A DNA stretch of 20,127 bases, taken from a virus. Each line of letters begins with the position of its first letter. Position 1 is the first letter of the stretch. The position numbers and the translations under genes are program-made. This document shows positions 7,205 to 14,819 of this stretch, in pieces. Location of the stretch: the IMG/VR virus record IMGVR_UViG_3300031621_000657, positions 1 to 20,127 of that record, one strand, 5' to 3'. The notes under the pieces were generated by a model. The model was not told the origin of the DNA and made no database searches. It saw only the letters and a program-made list of their open reading frames with translations.

Positions 7205-8111
7205 GTACGTAGTAGTTCATAGAACTGATAAAAATAATATCGGCGACATGGCCAGTAACCCCTTGCAATATTACTTACCAGCAAGTGATTATCAAGTAGT
7301 TGATATTTTAGATATCGGCGCATCAAAATACCCAAGTGACGTTCCACTAATAGCAGGCGGTGGCGGGCTAATAGGCAATCAGTTCTTAGGAAGTGACCTT
7401 TCGTATGCTCTTAACAACAGCGATCAAAACGCATTAATGACAATGTGGAAGGAAGCATGGTCTGTAGTAAATCATAATAACATAGATGTACGTGACGAAT
7501 TTTTACGTAAACTACAACCTATGATAAAAGAATATATTGATAAACTAGACAATACTACTGCCCCTCGAATTGTATGGGGTGCAGGACATAACGAAGATAC
7601 TAACAAACGTGTAAAGCGTCCAGAGTGGCCCGATTGGTTATCTAACTTTGACCTTATTGGTGTTAGAGATCACGGACAGCCTTATGAATGGGTTCCTTGT
7701 GCAAGTTGCTTAGACACAGCGTTTGATAAAAATTATAGAATTAAAAACGATGTAATTTGGTATGAACATAAAAAACAATTAATAAAATCTACACACTTTG
7801 GTAGCAAACCAGTTCCTAGATATATTAACAGCGGCGCAAACATGGAACAAACTATCGAGTTACTTGGTAGTGCAAATACAATTATTACTAACAGTTACCA
7901 CGGAGCATACTGGGGTACATTATTAGGTAAGAAAGTTATTGTTGCCGGTGCTTGGAGTAGTAAGTTTCATACGCTAAAGCATAGAGTTACATTTATTAAT
8001 CCGCAGGATAACTATGAATACTTACTTGACAATGTAGAAACACATCCTGAATCATTACAAGAATGTAGAGAAGCAAATAATACTCACTGGAATAAGATTA
8101 GATCGTTATGA
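7194..8111 (+). CDS. Polysaccharide pyruvyl transferase-like protein
   Basis: The 305-residue protein resembles the polysaccharide pyruvyl transferase family, which adds pyruvate ketals from phosphoenolpyruvate to exopolysaccharide sugars. Visible marks are the N-terminal NIGD (15-18), the glycine run IAGGGGLIG (53-61), IVWGAGHN near the middle, RDHGQ, and the family hallmark NSYHGAYWG (233-241). The start is secured by GGAGG eight bases upstream of ATG 7194, within the end of paralog A (11-base overlap). Its stop overlaps the next start as ATGA (8108-8111). A pyruvyl group would add negative charge to a glycan; some family members do other sugar chemistry, so the exact reaction is uncertain. 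Confidence 0.82.
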   Translation: MAIKYVVVHRTDKNNIGDMASNPLQYYLPASDYQVVDILDIGASKYPSDVPLIAGGGGLIGNQFLGSDLSYALNNSDQNALMTMWKEAWSVVNHNNIDVRDEFLRKLQPMIKEYIDKLDNTTAPRIVWGAGHNEDTNKRVKRPEWPDWLSNFDLIGVRDHGQPYEWVPCASCLDTAFDKNYRIKNDVIWYEHKKQLIKSTHFGSKPVPRYINSGANMEQTIELLGSANTIITNSYHGAYWGTLLGKKVIVAGAWSSKFHTLKHRVTFINPQDNYEYLLDNVETHPESLQECREANNTHWNKIRSL

Positions 8112-9022
8112 AAACTGTAGTAGGATATGCATCGGGTATACCAAACCCACATAAGAATCAGCACAAGGTTGATATTTTAAAAAGATATATCGACGGCGTA
8201 CAAAAGCACGGCGACAAGGGTATTTTACATTACGGTAACAATATTATCGACAGTGATGTAAATTTAATCCAAGGCTGGGTCCATGCAGGATCAGCAGCTA
8301 GTCCGCACTTAGTACTACGCAGACGTGCTCATGAAATTAATATTAATAAAGGTAAGCATTCATTTATTGCTGACAGTAATCTGTTTAACTATGCTGTAGG
8401 TAAAATGCATAACATGCAATATCTAAGATATAGTATGGACGGTGTATTTCCTACAACTGGTAATTATTTTACCAATACTGTTGACCCAAACAGATGGAAT
8501 CAGATACAAAAAGATCTTAACATTTCAATGAAAGATTGGAGACCTCAAGGTGTGCATGTATTAATATGTACGCAACGTAATGGTGGTTGGAGTATGGGCG
8601 GACTTAGCGTTGTGGACTGGTTAACTAAAACAATTAAAGAAGTTAGAAAACATACAGACAGACCAATTATAGTGCGCGGCCATCCAGGAGATAAACATGC
8701 TCCTAAATATCTTAAAAATAAAGACTGGCAAGTAAGTAAAGCACCGTCTATTATAGACGATCTTAGAAACGCACATTGTTCTATTACATATAATAGTAGT
8801 CCAAGTGTTGCAAGTGCTATAGAAGGCATACCAACATTTATTACAGACCCTACTCCACAAATTAGTCAAGCATATGCTGTTGCTAACACTGACTTATCTA
8901 ATGTTGAAAACCCGCTAATGTTTGAACGAACAGAATGGGTACAAAAATTAGCAATGAGCCATTGGAACTTTAACGAATTAAGTTCAGGCGATGCGTGGGC
9001 ACACATGAGAGATTACGTATGA
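8108..9022 (+). CDS. Capsule-synthesis-like GT-B protein, paralog B
   Basis: The protein (304 residues) carries the shared family signature: KHTDRPIIVRGHP (181-193), then RNAHCSITYNS (220-230) and ASAIEGIPTF (235-244), and a C-terminal W..KLA...WN..E..SG.AW.H block. Its middle, NRWNQIQKDLNISMKDW (128-144), matches paralog C (ERWNRFESMTGIKFKDW) closely, so B and C look like a tandem duplication. The RxHP motif followed by a small/Ser-rich strand resembles the C-terminal domain of capsule-synthesis GT-B proteins such as KpsC and KpsS. Both ends are ATGA overlaps (with the pyruvyl transferase gene and with paralog C). A glycosyltransferase role is inference. Confidence 0.72.
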   Translation: MKTVVGYASGIPNPHKNQHKVDILKRYIDGVQKHGDKGILHYGNNIIDSDVNLIQGWVHAGSAASPHLVLRRRAHEININKGKHSFIADSNLFNYAVGKMHNMQYLRYSMDGVFPTTGNYFTNTVDPNRWNQIQKDLNISMKDWRPQGVHVLICTQRNGGWSMGGLSVVDWLTKTIKEVRKHTDRPIIVRGHPGDKHAPKYLKNKDWQVSKAPSIIDDLRNAHCSITYNSSPSVASAIEGIPTFITDPTPQISQAYAVANTDLSNVENPLMFERTEWVQKLAMSHWNFNELSSGDAWAHMRDYV

Positions 9023-9969
9023 TAAAGATGATAGGCTTTCCGCCTCCGGCTTCTAAACCCTACTTCCATTGGGCAAAGGGTATGGAAAAAGTAGGTGATC
9101 AGTATATAGTAAGTGATGACTTAGATAGTAACATTGTGCGTGATGCTGATGCTTACTATCAAACTAATGAACTAAAGCCTAAGTTTTTACATGGCGGCAG
9201 AGCTGAATGGCATGGCAAGTACATGTTACATATTCAACAAGCAAACAAGCCTTACATTGTTAGTGAAAGCGAACCTTTTCGTGAATGTCCTGGATGGCTA
9301 AGATTTGGATGGAACAGTTATCGTTGGAACGATGCTAACTGGAATAACGAAAATGTAGGTCCTGAAAGATGGAATCGTTTTGAAAGTATGACTGGCATCA
9401 AATTTAAAGATTGGCACAGCCCGGGTGACTATATTCTTATTATGGGGCAGAAGGAAGGCGATAGTAGTCTAGTAAATGTATATAAAGCAGGCTATGCTAG
9501 TATATACGACTACATTGCAGAACAGTGTAAAATAATTAGACAATACACAGATCGCCCTATAGTTATACGACCACATCCTCGTAACTTAGATAGAGGTGCA
9601 AAGTTAGTAACAAAATTGTTAAAAGAAATGAAACTTGAAAATATAACAATGAGTCCTAACCTTACACGCGGCGGATCACAAGGCGGCGAAGGACTAGACA
9701 AAGATTTACAAAACGCATATTGCGTAGTTACATATAATAGTTTAAGTGGAGTTGAGGCCGTAGTAAGAGGAATACCGGTATTTGCTCTTGACGGCGGAAG
9801 CATGGCATATCCAGTAGCACATACAGACCTTTCAATTATTGAAAATTTAAATTACGATATCGACTTGCAAGAATGGAAAAATAAAATTGCTTACTCTATG
9901 TGGAATAAGCAGGATGTACAAACCGGTGAATGCTGGACACATTTAAAACAAGTATACTTTAAGGATTAA
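9019..9969 (+). CDS. Capsule-synthesis-like GT-B protein, paralog C
   Basis: The 316-residue protein has the signature YTDRPIVIRPHP (176-187), QNAYCVVTYNS (231-241) and VEAVVRGIPVF (245-255), then a C-terminal W..KIAYSMWN...G..W.H block. It differs from paralog B by a Gly-rich insertion near 217-226 (RGGSQGGEGL). The N-terminal half has several aromatic-rich runs (LRFGWNSYRW). The start is ATG 9019, overlapping the paralog B stop as ATGA; a longer GTG-started reading from 8995 would overlap B needlessly. Expected to be a cytoplasmic GT-B sugar transferase acting on the same glycan as its paralogs, but donor and acceptor are not deducible. Confidence 0.72.
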   Translation: MIKMIGFPPPASKPYFHWAKGMEKVGDQYIVSDDLDSNIVRDADAYYQTNELKPKFLHGGRAEWHGKYMLHIQQANKPYIVSESEPFRECPGWLRFGWNSYRWNDANWNNENVGPERWNRFESMTGIKFKDWHSPGDYILIMGQKEGDSSLVNVYKAGYASIYDYIAEQCKIIRQYTDRPIVIRPHPRNLDRGAKLVTKLLKEMKLENITMSPNLTRGGSQGGEGLDKDLQNAYCVVTYNSLSGVEAVVRGIPVFALDGGSMAYPVAHTDLSIIENLNYDIDLQEWKNKIAYSMWNKQDVQTGECWTHLKQVYFKD

Positions 9970-9971
9970 AA

Positions 9972-10655
9972 ATGCTAAGAACTATTTTTACTACACTAAC
10001 TAAACGGTGTGACAAATTTCAACATTACTTTCCGTTGTACGAAAAGCACTTTCAACAGTACGTAGGTAAAAGTCCTCGCATACTCGAAATAGGTGTACGC
10101 GGTGGCGGGAGTTTACAAATGTGGAAAAAGTATTTTGGTGAAGGAACATATGTACACGGAGTAGACATAGATGCAAAATGCCAAGCACACGAAGATACTG
10201 ACAACAATATACACGTAACTATTGGTGACGGCACTGATCCTATATTTTGGGAACAGCAATTTAAACAAAAAGGTATTAGAGATTTTGATATTATTATCGA
10301 TGACGGTAGTCACGAAAGTCCAGATCAAATTGTAACTTTAAAACTTACATACCAATTACTTAAAGATGTAGGAGTATACTGGTGTGAAGATACACATACT
10401 AGTTACTATCCAAATAGACTCGACGGCGGCTATGACAATCCAAAAAGTTTTACATCATATGTAAAAAATATAGTTGACGTACTAAGTCATCATCACACTA
10501 GTCATGCAATTGGATTTGGCCCAATAGACGGGCCGCATGTTCCTAAGAAGTTAATAAAGCCATTCGATCAAATACAAGGCGTTGCGTTTTACGATAGTGT
10601 TATTGTAATTGACAAAGGTCCAAGATTACATTTTAAACGGATAGTAAAAAAATGA
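9972..10655 (+). CDS. Class I SAM methyltransferase, CmcI/macrocin-type
   Basis: The 227-residue protein has motif I ILEIGVRGGGS (37-47), the acidic strand-2 end GVDID (63-67), and the metal-site-like IIIDDGSHESPDQ (107-119), followed by YWCEDTHTSY. This combination is typical of sugar O-methyltransferases of the macrocin and cephalosporin-hydroxylase-like (Methyltransf_24) group, which use a metal ion held by the DDGSH acidic residues. It lies three bases after paralog C with AAGGA as ribosome binding site, and its stop overlaps the HAD gene start (ATGA). It probably methylates a hydroxyl of a sugar in the island's glycan; the specific position is unknown. Confidence 0.83.
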   Translation: MLRTIFTTLTKRCDKFQHYFPLYEKHFQQYVGKSPRILEIGVRGGGSLQMWKKYFGEGTYVHGVDIDAKCQAHEDTDNNIHVTIGDGTDPIFWEQQFKQKGIRDFDIIIDDGSHESPDQIVTLKLTYQLLKDVGVYWCEDTHTSYYPNRLDGGYDNPKSFTSYVKNIVDVLSHHHTSHAIGFGPIDGPHVPKKLIKPFDQIQGVAFYDSVIVIDKGPRLHFKRIVKK

Positions 10656-11878
10656 ATTCGTGGGACGTCTTTGACACATTAATTGCTAGACTACATTACC
10701 ATCCTACTTCTATTTTTGACGAAGTAGGGAAGCGTATTGGCGATGCAGATTTTAAAGACAGGCGTGTTGCGGCATGGAAGCAAGTTAAGAAAACTTGTGT
10801 AGATAAAACATATAATGACATATATGATATACTTGTAGACGACGATCCGCAGATAGAACTTGATGTAGAGTTTGAGCATAACTTTCCTATATATGAAAAT
10901 ATAATGAAGGTTAAAGACGGAGATCTATTGATAAGTGACATGTACTTGCCTGCAGAATTTATAATGAAGATGCTACGCAATGTCGGATTAACAGCAGATG
11001 TTAAGATAGTTGTTACAGCTGACGGTAAGAAAAAAGGTTGGATATGGGAATCAATTAATGAAAACTATATCATAGATAACCACTACGGCGATAACGAAAA
11101 GAGTGATGTAAAGTCTGCACACGAACATGGTATCAATGGAGTACTATACACAGGTTATAAACTTAATAACATTGAAAACTTTGTTTACAAATACGATAGA
11201 CAGTTAGCATTATGGATGCGTTGTATTAGATTACAATGTCCATTCAACGACGAAAGACATATTAAATTTTGGAACGATCAAGCTAATATTAATATGCCTG
11301 TACTAGCACTTGCAACATTAGAGTTGCCTGATACTCCTATAGCGTTTACATATAGAGATTGTTTTAATTGGCAAAAGATCTACGAAACAATGACTAACAA
11401 GACAGGACTTAGGTTAGATGTATCACGTAAAATGTATCTTGGACCAAATGAGTACTTTACTAAGTACATGGAGTTTGTAAAAGAAGCTAATGCTACTATT
11501 GTAGATTTACAGGGCAAAGGCCGAAGCATACAAAGTTTTTATAACGGTGCGCCACCTAACACAGTTTACATAGGCGGTAGACCCCCACCGTATGTTAAAC
11601 GTTTAGTCGACTATCAAACTAAAAGCATGGAGAAACATAACTGTTTTGAAGAAGGTCCAATTATAGATTACAACGAACACGGGCCTGTTAGAGGAGTTAA
11701 TGATCATCCTGCCGATGTTGCAGACATACATAAAAAAGCAGGCCAAGCGGCTGTTAGATATCTTAATAAGTTTAAATTTAAAAATAATTTATTATTATTA
11801 ACCGAGCTAGTAAAGATGTACGATACACAAAACTTTACTAATAAAAATGTTAAATGGGCAAAGTATAATAATGAATGA
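10652..11878 (+). CDS. HAD-superfamily hydrolase-like protein
   Basis: The N-terminal 165 residues carry the HAD motifs in order: WDVFDTLIAR (4-13) with nucleophile D5 and D8/T9, LLISDMYLP (92-100) with Ser95, the lysines of ADGKKKG (123-129), and HYGDNEKSD (144-152) with the acidic metal ligands. The DVFDTL plus SDMYLP combination is that of the predicted hydrolases often found in polysaccharide clusters (COG5610-like). The following 240 residues have no recognised domain, though the phrase TIVDLQGKGRSIQSFY suggests a second nucleotide-binding or sugar-related fold. Total 408 residues, longer than a simple HAD phosphatase. It starts in an ATGA overlap and ends with TGA overlapping the kinase-like gene by eight bases. 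A sugar-phosphate phosphatase role is plausible but unproven. Confidence 0.78.
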   Translation: MNSWDVFDTLIARLHYHPTSIFDEVGKRIGDADFKDRRVAAWKQVKKTCVDKTYNDIYDILVDDDPQIELDVEFEHNFPIYENIMKVKDGDLLISDMYLPAEFIMKMLRNVGLTADVKIVVTADGKKKGWIWESINENYIIDNHYGDNEKSDVKSAHEHGINGVLYTGYKLNNIENFVYKYDRQLALWMRCIRLQCPFNDERHIKFWNDQANINMPVLALATLELPDTPIAFTYRDCFNWQKIYETMTNKTGLRLDVSRKMYLGPNEYFTKYMEFVKEANATIVDLQGKGRSIQSFYNGAPPNTVYIGGRPPPYVKRLVDYQTKSMEKHNCFEEGPIIDYNEHGPVRGVNDHPADVADIHKKAGQAAVRYLNKFKFKNNLLLLTELVKMYDTQNFTNKNVKWAKYNNE

Positions 11879-12374
11879 AGTTACAAGACGTAGACTCACT
11901 AGAGAATTTTGGAACGATGAAAAGGAATGTTATCGTAGACTAGAATCTTGCCAGCAAGTTCCGACTCTTATTAGATCTAATATGACTGACTTAACTATAA
12001 CAACATCGTATGCAGGCACAAGTTTGTTTATACTTACAGCGGTTCAAAAAAAGAAAGACATTGTAATTAACAATCCGTTAGAACAAATTAAAACTTTTAT
12101 TGATGCTTGTAAAGAGCAAGGTATTACCCATTTAGATTGTCATCCCGGTAATGTATTATTACTAGACGGCAAACTTTCAATAATTGATTTTGAAAAAGTT
12201 GCATTAGACGGTACTACCCGAAATACAAAAATGAAAAAAAAGTATGATAAATTTATGTCCAAGGGCGGGTGGGATTGGATACTAAATAGATATACAAAAT
12301 ACTTTGATAACTTCGATAACTATATTTGGTTTAACGAAGAAGTCTTACAAAAAGGAATAAGGAAATATGGATAA
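11871..12374 (+). CDS. Small kinase-fold (APH/LPS-kinase-like) protein
   Basis: This 167-residue protein has the catalytic half of a eukaryotic-like kinase fold. HLDCHPGNVLL (87-97) matches the catalytic loop HxDxxxxN, with D89 and N94, and LSIIDFEKV (102-110) matches the metal-binding DFE/DFG element at D106. The N terminus has a helix like kinase alpha-C (EKECYRRLESC, 17-27), but the glycine loop and a clear ATP-binding lysine strand are missing, so it is either a minimal kinase or a truncated one. Related folds phosphorylate LPS core heptose or Kdo, choline or aminoglycosides; a glycan kinase fits the neighbours. ATG 11871 is chosen over ATG 11847 because it reduces the overlap with the HAD gene to eight bases. 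Confidence 0.68.
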   Translation: MNEVTRRRLTREFWNDEKECYRRLESCQQVPTLIRSNMTDLTITTSYAGTSLFILTAVQKKKDIVINNPLEQIKTFIDACKEQGITHLDCHPGNVLLLDGKLSIIDFEKVALDGTTRNTKMKKKYDKFMSKGGWDWILNRYTKYFDNFDNYIWFNEEVLQKGIRKYG

Positions 12375-12492
12375 TAGAGAGCACCAGGAACAAAAGTTAA
12401 AGTTCCAAGAAAAGACGATTAAAGATCAAGAGAAACAAATAGCCGAACAGGCTAAGCGTATTGCAGAACTTTACAAAGGGAAGAAGAAGTAG
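12367..12492 (+). CDS. 41-residue charged coiled-coil microprotein
   Basis: A short frame from ATG 12367 to TAG 12490-12492 encodes 41 residues, nearly all Glu, Gln, Lys and helix formers (for example KDQEKQIAEQAKRIAELYK), ending in a Lys-rich tail. The spacing of Phe13, Ile18, Ile25, Ile32 and Leu35 fits an amphipathic heptad helix. AAGGA lies at a good distance upstream of the ATG, the frame overlaps the kinase-like gene by eight bases, and it ends one base before the next ATG, so the gene fits the translational chain exactly. No homologous family was recognised. It may be a coiled-coil partner for a neighbouring enzyme, which is inference. Confidence 0.65.
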   Translation: MDNREHQEQKLKFQEKTIKDQEKQIAEQAKRIAELYKGKKK

Positions 12493-12493
12493 C

Positions 12494-13036
12494 ATGGCTA
12501 AGCATTATAGTAAATTTACAAACAACTACACAAAGATTTATTACAAAAATAAACTTATATCAGACGGCTCACGTGATCCACTAGAAAGAATAAATGCTAT
12601 GCCTGTAGACTTTAAAGATAAAACTTTATTAGACTTAGGGTGTAATTGCGGTGGCACAATGTTTGCTGTTGCAGATCAAATTAAACAAGGATGGGGTTGT
12701 GATATTAATCCTGATGCAATTAGTTTTGCAAACGACCTAGCAAAGGAAAATAATATTAATAATGTTTCTTTTAGTGTTGCTGATCTTAACAACTGGCAAG
12801 AAGCTAACCTTCCTAAAACAGATATACTATTTGCCTTAGCAATTGCAAAATGGGTTCCTACTTGGAAAGAAATAATTGCACACCTTGATCCTAAAGTATG
12901 TGTGTTTGAAGCACATGGTAAAGGCAGTATGGTGCCTGATCAAGTTGCTTGGCTAACTAATCATTTTAAAAGTGTAGAAGTAATACTCGACGGGTATGAA
13001 GCAGGCAAACGTAGACTTTACCTTTGTGTCCAATAA
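12494..13036 (+). CDS. Class I SAM methyltransferase
   Basis: The 180-residue protein has motif I LLDLGCNCGG (45-54), the acidic strand-2 end GCDINPDAI (68-76, D70), and a VADLNNW segment that would contact the adenine. It is a compact Rossmann methyltransferase without an obvious extra domain, close to ubiquinone/trans-aconitate-type enzymes. The motif ILFALAIAKW replaces the usual catalytic strand-4 sequence. ATG 12494 is preferred to the upstream frame start at 12461 because AAAGGGAAGAAG precedes it and it follows the microprotein stop directly. Its 3' end overlaps the opposite-strand glycosyltransferase by 19 bases. The substrate is unknown, probably a sugar given the neighbours. Confidence 0.82.
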   Translation: MAKHYSKFTNNYTKIYYKNKLISDGSRDPLERINAMPVDFKDKTLLDLGCNCGGTMFAVADQIKQGWGCDINPDAISFANDLAKENNINNVSFSVADLNNWQEANLPKTDILFALAIAKWVPTWKEIIAHLDPKVCVFEAHGKGSMVPDQVAWLTNHFKSVEVILDGYEAGKRRLYLCVQ

Positions 13037-13860
13037 TCTTCTTTTCGATTAACCATTATATCTGAACTTTTACTTTTACCAGTGTTTTTACGATCACCTT
13101 TCATGTGATCCATCCACTTACCTAATTCAGTATTAATTAACGGATGTCCGCCCCCGCCCGACTTTGCTTCGCGCAAATACATTGAGGCACTATAGTCATG
13201 ACTAGGAAACTCTTTATACTTGTTAAGTATTTCACCAAAGATATAACTGTCATGCCACTCAGGTAATTTAAACATACCATTGTCGGCATCTTCGTACATG
13301 CGTTCAAACTCTTTAAGGAACTCGTGACACACAGGGTGATTAAGATTAAGGCCGTAAAAGCCGCACTCGGGCCACGTCTGTGATCCTTTACCTCTACCTA
13401 CATATGTAATGTAGTCGTGTTGAGGTAGTAAGTTATTAAATTCTTTGTGCTTCCACGGACTATGAATAAATGTATCAGCGTCCATCCATACTACCCAATC
13501 GTTGTGCTTTTCACAAGCATCAAATACAGCATATACTTTATTAGCAAAGCGTATAGCGTCCCATTTAAATCCTTTGTTCCAATCCTTACGTCCGTGTCTA
13601 GCAGAGTGATTTGCAATATCGCCGTTTGCATGCGGAACATCCTTCCAACGTTCTTTAAATGCATTTAGTTTTGGTAATTCTTTAATTGCATCTAGTATTG
13701 TAATTTGATCTGGATTTGGATTCTTTGGGCTACAGTTTTCTGCATACACGACTAATTTAACTTTGCTCTCGACATTTTCGGCAAAGCTATCTATAAATCG
13801 TTGTCCGTATAGACTAAGTCCAGGTTGGTGAAACGTTGTTACCACAGTTATTGATGACAT
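13018..13860 (-). CDS. DxD glycosyltransferase-like protein on minus strand
   Basis: This is the only minus-strand gene seen. The 280-residue protein starts SSITVVTTFHQPG, a first strand and turn like GT-A glycosyltransferases, and has DWVVWMDADTFIH (121-133) where D127-A-D129 is the metal-binding DxD. The segment ECGFYGLNLNHP and the later EWHDSYIFG are consistent with acceptor-side and catalytic elements of nucleotide-sugar transferases. The start codon is preceded by AAAGGA on its strand. It runs convergently into the methyltransferase gene (19-base overlap) and diverges from paralog D across 42 bases. The inversion suggests separate acquisition or separate timing of expression. Donor and acceptor unknown. 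Confidence 0.8.
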   Translation of the reverse strand: MSSITVVTTFHQPGLSLYGQRFIDSFAENVESKVKLVVYAENCSPKNPNPDQITILDAIKELPKLNAFKERWKDVPHANGDIANHSARHGRKDWNKGFKWDAIRFANKVYAVFDACEKHNDWVVWMDADTFIHSPWKHKEFNNLLPQHDYITYVGRGKGSQTWPECGFYGLNLNHPVCHEFLKEFERMYEDADNGMFKLPEWHDSYIFGEILNKYKEFPSHDYSASMYLREAKSGGGGHPLINTELGKWMDHMKGDRKNTGKSKSSDIMVNRKEDYWTQR

Positions 13861-13902
13861 ATTAATCCTTTGAGTAAATATACTATATGGAGTATTTAAC
13901 CA
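13861..13902. promoter_or_regulatory. Divergent intergenic control region
   Basis: These 42 bases separate two divergent starts, so they must hold or overlap a promoter for at least one side. On the minus strand AAAGGA gives a ribosome binding site; on the plus strand GGAG (13889-13892) serves paralog D. TATACT (13879-13884) could be a -10 box with a poor -35 at ATGACA (13854-13859, 19-base spacing). Both strands carry six-of-eight matches to the T4 late element TATAAATA. No single promoter can be assigned with confidence. Confidence 0.4.
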
Positions 13903-14775
13903 ATGATTTTCTGTCTGTACACTGATTATGGCGCACTAAACAGTCAACCTGTATTTCATGCATTCGCTAAGAGTGTAGTTGATGCAGGACACACTGTAAT
14001 ATACAATGAGCCTTACCGGCTCATGGATCACTACAACAACTATGACGTTGCTGTAATATGGAGTGTATTATGGAATGGACGAATGGCACAAAACAAGACA
14101 GTATGGGAGCAAAATCGCTTACATAACAGACCAGTAATTGTTTTAGAAGTAGGTGCTCTTAATAGAGGCACTATGTGGAAGGTAGGACTCAACGGCATTA
14201 ATAGAGATGCATACTTTGCACCAAAGAAGAACAATAACGAACGTGCTAACATGTTAGGGTTAAAATTAAAACCATGGACGTATAACGAAGACGGCCCTAT
14301 TGTAATTTGTTTACAACATAATAAAAGTCAACAGTGGGCAACTATGCCGCCACACGATAAATGGTTAGACAACACACTATCAACTATACGAAAGCGTACT
14401 GATAGACTTATAATAATTAGGCCGCACCCACGTTGTCCAATCCCACTATTTTCTGACAAATATAAAAACGTAGATGTTCAATACCCAGTAAAGAATAACA
14501 CCACATATGACGATTATGAATTTGATATGTCAGATGCATATGCTGTTGTAAGTTGGAGTTCTAATCCTGCTATACAAGCAATACTACAAGGAGTTCCTGT
14601 TTTTGTCGGACCAAGTAGTTTGGCTTACGATGTAGCACAACACAGCGTTAAAGAAATTAACAATCCAATAAGACCTGACAGGACGCAATGGCTAAATGAC
14701 CTTGCACATGTGGAATACAGTACACATGAAATTGCCGCAGGCTACCCATTAAAACACTTGACATTACAACTTTAA
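13903..14775 (+). CDS. Capsule-synthesis-like GT-B protein, paralog D
   Basis: The 290-residue protein is the fourth copy of the island family, with KRTDRLIIIRPHPR (164-177), SDAYAVVSWSS (210-220) and IQAILQGVPVF (224-234), then a C-terminal W.NDLA...YS..E...G block. Its N-terminal half (MIFCLYTDYGALNSQPVF) looks like a GT-B first strand and differs from A, B and C. It retains the RxHP motif. It is set apart from the other three by five genes and lies beyond the inverted glycosyltransferase. GGAG stands ten bases upstream of ATG 13903. Its 3' end contains the -35 box of the next promoter, so it closes the island. A sugar transferase role is inferred from resemblance to capsule-synthesis proteins. 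Confidence 0.72.
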   Translation: MIFCLYTDYGALNSQPVFHAFAKSVVDAGHTVIYNEPYRLMDHYNNYDVAVIWSVLWNGRMAQNKTVWEQNRLHNRPVIVLEVGALNRGTMWKVGLNGINRDAYFAPKKNNNERANMLGLKLKPWTYNEDGPIVICLQHNKSQQWATMPPHDKWLDNTLSTIRKRTDRLIIIRPHPRCPIPLFSDKYKNVDVQYPVKNNTTYDDYEFDMSDAYAVVSWSSNPAIQAILQGVPVFVGPSSLAYDVAQHSVKEINNPIRPDRTQWLNDLAHVEYSTHEIAAGYPLKHLTLQL

Positions 14776-14786
14776 ACTGTTATACT
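14758..14786 (+). promoter_or_regulatory. Sigma70-type promoter of the uvsW operon
   Basis: TTGACA (14758-14763) and TATACT (14781-14786) are separated by exactly 17 bases. The -35 box lies within the last codons of paralog D. The twelve bases 14751-14762 are identical to 1321-1332 at the gene 32 promoter, suggesting both belong to one expression class. Transcription would start near 14793, giving a leader of about 24 bases. Confidence 0.82.
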
Positions 14787-14802
14787 AGTTACATATTACA
14801 GC

Positions 14803-14819
14803 AGGAGTACCTACGTTTG
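14803..14819 (+). promoter_or_regulatory. RBS that fixes a TTG start codon
   Basis: AGGAG (14803-14807) is followed by nine bases and then TTG 14817-14819. The next in-frame ATG is at codon 51 with no comparable ribosome binding site, so TTG is the best start for the 412-residue gene. TTG initiation is unusual among the other genes here, which use ATG. Confidence 0.7.

Noticed and set aside
8545-8869. Minus-strand frames opposite paralog B.
   Set aside because: They overlap a well-supported plus-strand gene with family motifs and have Cys/Phe-rich compositions typical of antisense frames.
13447-13668. A plus-strand frame of about 73 codons inside the minus-strand glycosyltransferase.
   Set aside because: The opposite strand encodes a coherent DxD protein there, and this frame lacks a ribosome binding site.
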